The translations under genes were made by a program, and so were the position numbers. DNA of 64,000 nucleotides from VXLM01 sp965242665 (GTDB lineage: Bacteria; Chloroflexota; Dehalococcoidia; Lucifugimonadales; VXLM01): the NCBI GenBank assembly GCA_965242665.1, contig OZ251484.1:434001-498000 (forward strand). Reading direction: 5' to 3'. Each line of letters starts with the position of its first letter. Positions within the stretch are counted from its first letter, which is position 1. The notes below the pieces were generated by a model. The model did not search any database. It was not told the origin of the DNA and saw only the letters and a program-made list of their open reading frames with translations. This document shows, piece by piece, positions 17,067-25,325 of this stretch.

Positions 17067-18835
17067 ACGCGACGCCTGTTGAACTTGCCCCCTCCTCTGT
17101 CCTTCCACACATGTCTCCGGATGGCTCCTACATCATGTTCTCCGACGTCAGCCGGCGGAACTCCCTTAACTTTTTCCCAACGAGGATATTCTCCGTGTCC
17201 GCCGATGCTTCTCGGCTACATCGAATCCCAGACGGTCCTTCTGCTCATGAATACTTCATGCGAGACCTTATACCCGATATCTCGCCTGATGGATCGCGCA
17301 TAGTCTATAGCACTTTCAGGTACTCCACTGGGATGCTTTGGAACAGAGTACACAGCTATGAGATTGCGACCGCGAAGCCTGACGGTACCGATGCGAAGCG
17401 GCTCACCAGGAACGAATATGACGATGTGGCTCCAGCCTGGTCGCCCGACGGGCGTCGTATCGCGTTCGTGTCAGACCGCGATGGCTATCCTCAGGGAATG
17501 TACACGATGAACCCGGACGGATCGGACGTGCGGCGCATTGCTCCTGGTAGTGGAGGGGTTCCGACACTGGTATGGTCGCCGGATGGGCGGCACATAGCAT
17601 TCGGACATTATGATCGCGGTGAGTGGGATACGGAGTCTCGTTCCTATATTGGCACCGCATACTACGTTGCCATTGTCGGGTCGGATGGATCGGGATATAG
17701 AAAGGTCATAGAGTCGGATTCACCGATCAGCGATCCGTCGTGGTCGCCGGACGGACAACACCTGGCATTCATGACGGAAGACAAGAGAGTTACTCTCTAT
17801 ACCGTCAACGTGGACGGGTCAAATCTACAGCAAGTCGTTTCTATTCCCGTGCCTGAACTTTCTCATATAGATCAACGAATTGTGCAAGGCAACCCGACGG
17901 ATCTGCTAGATACGCATGTATCTTGGTCCCCCGATGGTTCAGAGATTCTGTTCTATTATGGGTATCGTCCTGGTGCCGTCGCCCTTGACGGGAATTTGTA
18001 TTCCATCAACTATGTCCTGTACTCGGTTAGACCCGATGGGTCCGGTTTTCGCACTTTGCAAGAAAGGATAACCGGGACTGCCGTGTCGGTGGATGGTTCG
18101 CGTGTTATCGTCTACGCTCATTCAGAGGGGCGCGATGGAGAGGTTGTGCTGTATACCACGGCGCTCGATGGTTCGGACAAGCGTATTCTCGTGAGAAGCG
18201 CCTACGGTGAACTCGTGGCTGAGAACTCTGGATGGAGAGATGACGTACCGACGTGTTCGACCGGGGACGCCGTGTCCGATCCAGGTGATAATCCTGGGCT
18301 GGTGCAGGACTGCGAGACGTTGTTGAGCATCCGGGATACGTTGAGCGGGGAAGGTGTGGAGCTGAACTGGCAGGTATACACGCCGATCGAGGATTGGTGG
18401 GGGATAACTGTCGGGGGTTCTCCACTCCGCGTGGATGGCTTGGGGTACCCAAAGCCTATTGGGTTCGAGTTGAGGGGAACTATTCCTCCGGAGATTGGAG
18501 ACCTTACGGGTCTAAAGAATATAGCGTTGGAAGGAACGCAACTGACCGGCCCCATTCCACCGGAGTTAGGCAACCTCGCTGGTCTTGAGAGGTTGCGGCT
18601 TACGACGAACCGGCTCAGTGGGAGCATTCCGGCGGAGTTGGGTAATCTGGAGAATCTCAAGGAGTTATACCTTCAATTCAACACATTGACTGGGGAGATC
18701 CCGGCGGAGTTGGGTAATCTGGAGAATCTGCAAGAGTTGTATCTGCACTCGAACAATCTGTCAGGTTGCATACCTTCGACGATACGCCTCTCCCGTCCTA
18801 ATCTGTCGGTTGATGTAGGTCTGGAACCGTGCTGA
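17027..18835 (+). CDS. TolB-type beta-propeller plus leucine-rich-repeat protein
   Basis: 602 residues in this frame. Residues ~20-390 hold at least five WD40-like PD40 repeats of the form (A/S)WSPDGxxIAF (for example PAWSPDGRRIAFVS, PSWSPDGQHLAFM). Residues ~410-600 hold plant-type leucine-rich repeats: L..L.L..N.L.G.IP.ELG(N)L, about four units, the last two nearly identical in DNA. A secreted or cell-surface binding protein is likely. The true start is probably the signal-peptide frame at 16953, making this copy frameshifted near its 5' end. Confidence 0.72.
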   Translation: MRGDKFAEFWMLLDATPVELAPSSVLPHMSPDGSYIMFSDVSRRNSLNFFPTRIFSVSADASRLHRIPDGPSAHEYFMRDLIPDISPDGSRIVYSTFRYSTGMLWNRVHSYEIATAKPDGTDAKRLTRNEYDDVAPAWSPDGRRIAFVSDRDGYPQGMYTMNPDGSDVRRIAPGSGGVPTLVWSPDGRHIAFGHYDRGEWDTESRSYIGTAYYVAIVGSDGSGYRKVIESDSPISDPSWSPDGQHLAFMTEDKRVTLYTVNVDGSNLQQVVSIPVPELSHIDQRIVQGNPTDLLDTHVSWSPDGSEILFYYGYRPGAVALDGNLYSINYVLYSVRPDGSGFRTLQERITGTAVSVDGSRVIVYAHSEGRDGEVVLYTTALDGSDKRILVRSAYGELVAENSGWRDDVPTCSTGDAVSDPGDNPGLVQDCETLLSIRDTLSGEGVELNWQVYTPIEDWWGITVGGSPLRVDGLGYPKPIGFELRGTIPPEIGDLTGLKNIALEGTQLTGPIPPELGNLAGLERLRLTTNRLSGSIPAELGNLENLKELYLQFNTLTGEIPAELGNLENLQELYLHSNNLSGCIPSTIRLSRPNLSVDVGLEPC

Positions 18836-18853
18836 CTTCTATGGATTGACGAT

Positions 18854-18913
18854 ATGAGGTACGTGCACAAGACAATCGTGGTTTTGGTCGTTGCGGCGCT
18901 GGTTGCGGGGTGA
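18854..18913 (+). pseudogene. Lipoprotein signal peptide cut off at the lipobox
   Basis: ATG at 18854 encodes MRYVHKTIVVLVVAALVAG and then TGA. Lys/His plus a hydrophobic core and LVAG are what precede the lipobox cysteine in lipoproteins; the next codon is TGA where TGC would be expected. The methyltransferase duplication unit starts exactly here (TGAACTCATCTCCCTAC, also at 20690). The gene body is absent. Confidence 0.6.
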
Positions 18914-18935
18914 ACTCATCTCCCTACACTACTCC

Positions 18936-20546
18936 TTACGGGGGCGCCACGAACTTGCCCTGCTGGGCGCGCGCGGCAAGGTAGTCCCTCGCCCAATTCG
19001 CAGCGACGCGAAGTTGGATGGCTAGGTCTATGGGAGGATTTCCGTACCAGTATTTGCCGCGTTCGTTGTCTTTTCGCACCTTGATGAGTGTCAACGTGTT
19101 CGACTTGTATCTGTTGCAGGGTCCGCACAGCAGGGCGCGGTTGTCCAGCTCGTTGCTTCCGCCCCCCGAATACGGAGTGATGTGGTCAAGCTCCAAGTAA
19201 TCTGCCCGCGGAGGCTCAAAGCCGCATCCCCAACAGCGCACGCCCCATCGATCCACAAGCACCTTCACCATCTCCGCCCGCCTCATACTCGCAGGGCGGC
19301 CTGTATAGACCGGAGGCAGATCGGGCATGTCATCGCCGTCGTCTGTCCGCACGGGCGGACGCTCTGCGTAGTGGTATCCCAATTCTGCGAACTGCTGGTG
19401 TATGAATCCGACGAAATGGGGGTTGTTCCGCTCTTCTTCAATCTTGTATGAGGTTCCTAGTATGCGATTGATGACGTGGAGAGGTGCATCCTTCCGTCGG
19501 TCGATGCCGACGAAGCGACGGCCGAGGTTGCGTGCAGCTATCATGGTCGTCGCGCAGCCTGCAAATGGGTCGAGGACGAGGTCGCCGGGATTGCTGGCGG
19601 CTTCGACGATGCGCTCATACAACGCCAACGGCTTTTGGTCAGGTGAACCTGTCCGCTCTTTCGAGCCGCGCCCCAAGACCTTGATATCCGTCCAAACATC
19701 GCCCATCAATGCCCCGTCCGAGTCGCTGAGATACCGCTTGAAGCGGGCCACTTTGAAGCCGCACCCCGGCGTGATGGACTCATGCAGAATTCGTCCATCC
19801 TCTATCAACTCTTGCATACGTTTGGGAGGGTACCGCCACCTTCTTGTGGTTCCCAAGAACTCGTACTCATACCCAGTTCCCCCGGGCACTGTCAAATCCC
19901 ATGCCCCATATCTGCGTCCTTCATCGTCTATGTACTTGTATTGCTTGGCTACCTCATCTTCAGTCAAGGGCACATAGATAGGATTCCAAGCATGTTCGGA
20001 TTTCTTCGAGGAGTAGTAGAACAAGGTGTCGTGTTCTCTGTGAAACCGCTTGGCATTGTTCTTGGATCCCTGCGAGCTCTTCCACACAATCTCATTCCTG
20101 AAGTTCGTATGGCCGAATATGGCGTCCATGGCCATTCGCAGATACCCATTGGCGTTGTGGTCGCAATGAAGGAAGATGCTGCCCGTCGGCTTCAGCACGC
20201 GCTTCATTTCGAGGAGTCGAACCCCCATGAAACATAGGTACGCGGCGATCCCATCGTCGTGGCAGGCCTTCGTCGCCTCGATGACTTGGACGAGCGAGGG
20301 CTCCGCATCACCGATCTGCTCGAGCCAAGCCGGATGAACCTCGTTCCACTTCCACTGATCCGGGAGTATTCCTGTATCTCCCCACTTCCAGTTATCGACA
20401 TAGAACCCGGCCGTTCCCGCGCGGTTGCGCTGGGTGTTGAACGGGGGATCGGTGGCTATAAGGTCTACCGTCCTCGCGTTGATGCCCCGCAGTACCTCGA
20501 GGTTGTCTGCCAGAAACAAGGTGTTATCAGGGAAGTTCTGTTCCAT
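18936..20546 (-). CDS. DNA N6-adenine/N4-cytosine methyltransferase fused to an HNH domain, copy 1
   Basis: 536 residues from the ATG at 20546 (MEQNFPDNTLFLADN); a TTG 57 bases upstream is also open. Motif order is beta-class: motif IV DLIATDPPFNT at ~28-38, a variable region ~146-301, then motif X/I (PDQKPL...DPFAGCATTMIAARNLG) at ~302-342. A C-terminal zinc-HNH module spans ~432-485: CWGCG, LELDHITPYSGGG, then LDNRALLCGPCN. So one chain carries both a methyltransferase and a candidate nuclease. Copy 2 is nearly identical outside residues 146-301, which is where target-recognition residues lie in beta-class enzymes. No separate restriction gene is adjacent. Confidence 0.88.
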   Translation of the reverse strand: MEQNFPDNTLFLADNLEVLRGINARTVDLIATDPPFNTQRNRAGTAGFYVDNWKWGDTGILPDQWKWNEVHPAWLEQIGDAEPSLVQVIEATKACHDDGIAAYLCFMGVRLLEMKRVLKPTGSIFLHCDHNANGYLRMAMDAIFGHTNFRNEIVWKSSQGSKNNAKRFHREHDTLFYYSSKKSEHAWNPIYVPLTEDEVAKQYKYIDDEGRRYGAWDLTVPGGTGYEYEFLGTTRRWRYPPKRMQELIEDGRILHESITPGCGFKVARFKRYLSDSDGALMGDVWTDIKVLGRGSKERTGSPDQKPLALYERIVEAASNPGDLVLDPFAGCATTMIAARNLGRRFVGIDRRKDAPLHVINRILGTSYKIEEERNNPHFVGFIHQQFAELGYHYAERPPVRTDDGDDMPDLPPVYTGRPASMRRAEMVKVLVDRWGVRCWGCGFEPPRADYLELDHITPYSGGGSNELDNRALLCGPCNRYKSNTLTLIKVRKDNERGKYWYGNPPIDLAIQLRVAANWARDYLAARAQQGKFVAPP

Positions 20547-20711
20547 GCCTACCTGCCAACCGAATTCTCCTTTGAATATACTACCCAATGTCGCTAACGT
20601 CAAACGCAGTCGACCGCCGAAGCGCTAGTCTGGCTTGCGGCGGGGTATTCTTGCGGAGCCGACGCGCCGCCTGCCGGGTTGGGGGCGGCGTGAACTCATC
20701 TCCCTACCTTC

Positions 20712-22298
20712 TTACGGGGGCGCCACGAACTTGCCCTGCTGGGCGCGCGCGGCAAGGTAGTCCCTCGCCCAATTCGCAGCGACGCGGAGTTGGATCGCTA
20801 GGTCGATGGGAGGATTCCCGTACCAGTATTTGCCGCGTTCGTTGTCTTTTCGCACCTTGACGAGTGTCAACGTGTTCGACTTGTATCTGTTGCAGGGTCC
20901 GCATAGCAGGGCGCGGTTGTCCAGCTCGTTGCTTCCACCCCCCGAATAGGGAGTAATGTGGTCAAGCTCCAAGTAGTCTGCCCGCGGAGGCTCAAAGCCG
21001 CATCCCCAGCACCGCACGCCCCATCGATCCACAAGCACACTCACCATCTCCGCCCGCCTCATACTCGCCGGAGGGTTTGTATAGACCGGAGGCAGGTCGG
21101 GCATGTCATCGCCGTCGTCTGTCCGCACGGGCGGACGCTCCGAGTAGTGGTATCCCAATTCTGCGAACTGCTGGTGTATGAATCCGACGAAATGGGGGTT
21201 GTTCCGCTCTTCTTCAATCTTGTATGAGGTTCCCAGTATGCGATTGATGACATGGAGAGGTGCATCCTTCCGTCGGTCGATGCCGACGAAGCGACGGCCG
21301 AGGTTGCGTGCAGCTATCATGGTCGTCGCGCAGCCTGCGAATGGGTCGAGGACGAGGTCGCCGGGATTGCTACCGGCGCTGACGATGCGTTCATAGACCT
21401 CAAGAGGTTTCTGATCTGGGGCTCCAGTTTTTTCTCGAGCTCTAAAGTTCGCCGCGTCTTCCCAAAAGTCGTTGACTTTTGCCCCTTTCTCGGGATTCAG
21501 ATATTTCTTGTATCGGAACGGGGATGTCGTAGTTGCCTGGGTTAGCCTATTGTTCCGGTATAGTTCCTCCATATGCTCTTTCGTGAAGCGCCAAGCCCGT
21601 CGAATACCGCGGAACTCATAGACTTTGTTCCCGCCGGTCTCGTTCGTACACGGAAACGTTGCATACCTCCCAGTATCATCAGTGTACTTATAGTCTCTCT
21701 CGATAGCTTCCTCCGATAGGGGAAGCCACTGAATGTTGTGTGTGCTATTCTTTCCCATGCCGTAGTAGAGGATCGTATCGTGGGATTGAGGGAATACCTT
21801 CGTAGCAAGATTGGCGCCTGTGACCTTTCGGAACCAAGCGATCTCGTTCTTGAAGTTCTGGCGCCCAAAGATGGCGTCCATGGCCATTCGCAGATACCCA
21901 TTCGCGTTGTGGTCGCAATGAAGGAAGATGCTGCCCGTCGGCTTCAGCACGCGCTTCATTTCGAGCAGGCGGACGCCCATGAAACACAGGTACGCGGCGA
22001 TCCCATCGTCGTGGCAGGCCTTCGTTGCCTCGATGACTTGGACGAGCGAGGGCTCTGCATCACCGATCTGCTCGAGCCAAGCCGGATGAACCTCGTTCCA
22101 CTTCCACTGATCCGGGAGTATTCCTGTATCTCCCCACTTCCAGTTATCGACATAGAACCCGGCCGTTCCCGCGCGGTTGCTCTGGGTGTTGAACGGGGGA
22201 TCGGTGGCTATCAGGTCTACCGTCCCCGCGTTGATGCCCCGCAGGACTTCGAGGTTGTCTGCCAGAAACAGGGTGTTATCGGGGAAGTTCTGTTCCAT
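20712..22298 (-). CDS. DNA methyltransferase-HNH fusion, copy 2 with a different central region
   Basis: 528 residues from the ATG at 22298. Residues 1-145 and 294-528 match copy 1 almost residue for residue (motif IV DPPFNT, motif I DPFAGCATT, HNH module with CWGCG and CGPCN). Residues 146-293 are unlike copy 1 except for scattered matches such as NF.NEI.W and YKY.DD. The pattern fits paralogues that modify different sequences through an exchanged recognition domain. Both genes lie on the minus strand with about 165 bases between the coding regions; each probably has its own start signal, since the upstream flank is duplicated as well. Confidence 0.88.
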   Translation of the reverse strand: MEQNFPDNTLFLADNLEVLRGINAGTVDLIATDPPFNTQSNRAGTAGFYVDNWKWGDTGILPDQWKWNEVHPAWLEQIGDAEPSLVQVIEATKACHDDGIAAYLCFMGVRLLEMKRVLKPTGSIFLHCDHNANGYLRMAMDAIFGRQNFKNEIAWFRKVTGANLATKVFPQSHDTILYYGMGKNSTHNIQWLPLSEEAIERDYKYTDDTGRYATFPCTNETGGNKVYEFRGIRRAWRFTKEHMEELYRNNRLTQATTTSPFRYKKYLNPEKGAKVNDFWEDAANFRAREKTGAPDQKPLEVYERIVSAGSNPGDLVLDPFAGCATTMIAARNLGRRFVGIDRRKDAPLHVINRILGTSYKIEEERNNPHFVGFIHQQFAELGYHYSERPPVRTDDGDDMPDLPPVYTNPPASMRRAEMVSVLVDRWGVRCWGCGFEPPRADYLELDHITPYSGGGSNELDNRALLCGPCNRYKSNTLTLVKVRKDNERGKYWYGNPPIDLAIQLRVAANWARDYLAARAQQGKFVAPP

Positions 22299-22429
22299 AC
22301 CTACCTGCCAACCGAATTCTCCTTTGAATATACTACCCAATGCCCCTAACGCCAAACGCAGTCTACCGCTGCGGCATTAGTTTGGCTTGCGGCGGGGTAT
22401 GCTTGCGGGAATGCGGTGCGGGAGGCGGG

Positions 22430-24040
22430 CTACTCGAATGGGCTTGGCATCATTCCAACGGGGATTTCGATGAGTCCAGGGGCGTCGGTGTCGAGCGCGA
22501 TCTTCAGCGCTATTTCCAGAGATTCGGGGCTTTCTACTCTCACGCCGTTTACGCCGTAGGCGTCCGCGAGCTTCATGAAGTCTGGGTTGTAGAGTTCCGA
22601 CCCGAAGGCGCGGCCGTCGAACTGGCGGATCTGGTCTCGATAGACGTTTCCGAAAGCGTTGTCGTTGAATACCAGGACGACTGCGTTGATCCCGTACTTC
22701 ACGGCAGTGGCCAGCTCTTGGGAGTTGTAGAGGAAGCCGCCGTCTCCGGACACGGCGACGACCGGCGTGTCGGGGCGTGCGACTTTCGCACCGAGCGCGG
22801 TTGGGTATGCGTATCCTAGGTTGCCGAAGTACGATGAGGTGATGTACGTCCTTGGATGTCGAACCGTGAAGAGATCGCGCGAGGCGTAGCCGATCTGGGT
22901 TACTCCTTCGACGAGGATGCCATCTTCCGGCATTGCGTTTTGTATTGCTTGGACGAAGGCTCCTTGGGGTTGCGCGTAGGTGGATGGACGGGGCAGGCTT
23001 GCCTTCACTGCGGCTATTTCATCCGTGCGGCTGCGGCGCGGCGGCTGCATGTCGGCGATGCGCCGGTAGATGCGCTCCATGGTCTCGCGCGCGTCTCCAA
23101 CCACGCCGTCGGCATGGGGGAAGTTTCGTCCGATCTCGTCTGCGTCGACGTCGATTTGTACGATGCGGTGGCCGTTCGTCAAGTTCGAGCGCCCCAGCCT
23201 GGTGCCGACCGCCAGCACTAGATCTGCGTCTCGCACGAGGACGTCGCGTTCGGGAGGGCCAAATCTCCAACCCGGTGTCCCGATGCAGAGTGGATGGTCA
23301 TAGGAGATTGCTCCCTGTCCCTCTGCGGTGGTTATTACGGGGGCTTGAATGTGTTCTGCGAGCATGGCCAAGATGTCGGTTGCGCCCGAGAGCGTGACGC
23401 CCCATCCCGCCCAGATGAGGGGGCGCTCTGCCTGCGAGAGCATCGCCGCGGCTCGTTCGACTGCGCGGCCATCGGGCGAGATGGGGGCGTAGTCCTCGGA
23501 CTCCAAGAGTTCCACGTCGTCCTCGTCAGACAGGGTATCCCAGGCGATCTCGAGTTCCACAGGGCGAGGCCGCCCGGTCTTGAGCATTCGGAACGCCTCA
23601 TGAACGGTATGGGGAACCTGCGCGACGGACGTCATCCTTGCGGCCCACTTGGTGACTGGGCGCACTATATCCAACTGGTCGTTGACTTCGTGGAGAGCAC
23701 CGGTATCTCTGCCGATCTCCTCTGTGCGCGCCTGCCCCGACACGAGTAGGACGGGCGTAGATGCGGAGTATGCGGTGCCTGCGCCGGCCAAGGCGTTCAG
23801 CAATCCTGGGCCTGGGACGACGAGGGCTGTGCCGGGGCCGTCGCCACCAGCCTTGGAGTACCCGAACGCCATATACGCCGCGGCCTGCTCGTGGCGCACG
23901 GTAATGAACCGAATGCCCGGCTCGTCGAGGAGCGCATCCATGGCGTGATAGAGCTGGACGCCGGGCATTCCGAATATCGTCCGCACTCCCTCGCGATAGA
24001 GAGACCCGATGAGGGCTTGTCCTCCGGTCATTCGTGTCAT
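22430..24040 (-). CDS. Thiamine-diphosphate-dependent enzyme, acetolactate-synthase-like
   Basis: 536 residues from the ATG at 24040, chosen because GGAGA lies nine bases upstream; the open frame extends 37 codons further without support. The N-terminal domain has the cofactor-activating Glu in VRHEQAAAYMAFGY. The C-terminal ThDP motif is GDGGFLYNSQELATAVKYG followed by VFNDNAFGN. Family members include acetolactate synthase, benzoylformate decarboxylase and related keto-acid enzymes. No small regulatory subunit (IlvN) is adjacent, arguing against a dedicated branched-chain role. Substrate unresolved. Confidence 0.9.
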   Translation of the reverse strand: MTRMTGGQALIGSLYREGVRTIFGMPGVQLYHAMDALLDEPGIRFITVRHEQAAAYMAFGYSKAGGDGPGTALVVPGPGLLNALAGAGTAYSASTPVLLVSGQARTEEIGRDTGALHEVNDQLDIVRPVTKWAARMTSVAQVPHTVHEAFRMLKTGRPRPVELEIAWDTLSDEDDVELLESEDYAPISPDGRAVERAAAMLSQAERPLIWAGWGVTLSGATDILAMLAEHIQAPVITTAEGQGAISYDHPLCIGTPGWRFGPPERDVLVRDADLVLAVGTRLGRSNLTNGHRIVQIDVDADEIGRNFPHADGVVGDARETMERIYRRIADMQPPRRSRTDEIAAVKASLPRPSTYAQPQGAFVQAIQNAMPEDGILVEGVTQIGYASRDLFTVRHPRTYITSSYFGNLGYAYPTALGAKVARPDTPVVAVSGDGGFLYNSQELATAVKYGINAVVLVFNDNAFGNVYRDQIRQFDGRAFGSELYNPDFMKLADAYGVNGVRVESPESLEIALKIALDTDAPGLIEIPVGMMPSPFE

Positions 24041-24170
24041 GAAGCATTTCTCCGCAACTCGGCGATATTTGGTGAGACGCGCACGGTGCAACGATGGACG
24101 AATACACTCGCACGCAACAAGGCAATACGCTATCATTCTACCATCTGACATTCACGGAGGGCATTCCCTT

Positions 24171-25325
24171 ATGTCCCGCGCCGCCAAAATTCAAACGGCA
24201 ATCGTCTTAGCAGTCGTCATACTTCTGGCCGGCTTCTTCGGCGCAGGGTGGTACTACGCAGGAGAGATCGAAGAGGGGGCGCTGCAGCTAGAGAACGAGC
24301 CCGATCCTTTCGATCTTCGAGTCGGATCCATCGTAGACGGGAAGATCACGCTCGAAACCACGGAGGAGACTTCATCGACCGGACGATGGGACAAGGCGGG
24401 CACGTGGGGATTGGCCTCTTCCGATACCTACAACCGGGTGGGCAAGGTCGTCGACCTGAGAGACGATTCGGTCGTGCGCGATCTCATCCCGCTTGGTCCG
24501 CTGCCGCGAGTGGGGGATGCCGTGCGCGTCGAAAGCGCAACCTACCCTGGAGACCCCCAAACGGCGCACGGCATCACGTTCCAAGAAATCGAAGTTCCCA
24601 CCGCCCTGGGCGCATTTCCCGCTTGGCATACGGTGGGAGGATCGGAAGCGTGGGTGATTCTCGTGCATGGGAAGGGGGCGGACCGGCGCGAGTTCCTTCG
24701 CATCCTGCCGACGTTCGTCGAAGAGGGGTATCCGACCCTGACCATCACCTACCGCAACGATCCGGGGCTTCCGGTCAGTCCCACCGGGTACTACCAGTTT
24801 GGGGGGGACGAGTGGGAGGATTTGGATGTGGCGGCGGCGTTTGCGCTGGCGTCCGGGGCAAGGGAATTGGTTCTTGTGGGAAACAGCATGGGAGGCGCGA
24901 TCGTCGTCAGCTTCCTCTATGAGTCGCCGCTGGCCGACCGAGTACGGGGCGTCATCCTCGACAGTCCTGCACTCAACCTCGATGCGCTGATCGACTACGG
25001 AGCGGCGCAGCGGCGTGTAGCCGGGATAGCGCTGCCCGGCGCTCTCACTGGCTTGGCGAAGTTCCTGGCAACCGTCAGGTTCGGAGTCGATTTCCAGTCG
25101 GTCAATTACTTGAAGCGAACCTCGGAACTCGCGGCCCCCATACTGCTCTTCCACGGCAGCGAGGATACGAGGGTGCCGCCGTCCGTCAGCGAGCAGCTCG
25201 CAGAAGCCCGCCCGGATATCGTCGAGTACGCCGTGTTCGACGGGGCGGCGCACACCGGCTCTTGGAACCTCGACCGTGAGCGGTACGAGGACTTGGTGCG
25301 CCGGTTCCTCGCTCGGCTGAACTAA
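24171..25325 (+). CDS. Membrane-anchored alpha/beta hydrolase
   Basis: 384 residues from the ATG at 24171 (CGGAGGG nine bases upstream). One N-terminal transmembrane segment (about 8-28) is followed by an extracytoplasmic linker of ~110 residues and an alpha/beta hydrolase domain: oxyanion region VILVHGKGADRREF, nucleophile elbow LVGNSMGGA, and the late LFHGSEDTRVPPSVSEQ (Asp) and GAAHTGSW (His). The triad is complete. Resembles BEM46-type esterases/lipases; substrate unknown. Its 3' end overlaps that of proS by four bases, convergently. Confidence 0.88.
   Translation: MSRAAKIQTAIVLAVVILLAGFFGAGWYYAGEIEEGALQLENEPDPFDLRVGSIVDGKITLETTEETSSTGRWDKAGTWGLASSDTYNRVGKVVDLRDDSVVRDLIPLGPLPRVGDAVRVESATYPGDPQTAHGITFQEIEVPTALGAFPAWHTVGGSEAWVILVHGKGADRREFLRILPTFVEEGYPTLTITYRNDPGLPVSPTGYYQFGGDEWEDLDVAAAFALASGARELVLVGNSMGGAIVVSFLYESPLADRVRGVILDSPALNLDALIDYGAAQRRVAGIALPGALTGLAKFLATVRFGVDFQSVNYLKRTSELAAPILLFHGSEDTRVPPSVSEQLAEARPDIVEYAVFDGAAHTGSWNLDRERYEDLVRRFLARLN

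Larger units (their letters stand above)
18911..22410. repeat. Tandem duplication of a methyltransferase-HNH unit
   Basis: Unit 1 (about 18911-20655) and unit 2 (about 20690-22410) share their left boundary TGAACTCATCTCCCTAC and match closely over both ends of the gene, continuing past the 5' end of each gene to GGCTTGCGGCGGGGTAT. Only the central ~470 bases of each gene are dissimilar. The spacing is 1776 bases at the gene 3' ends and 1752 at the 5' ends. Confidence 0.85.
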
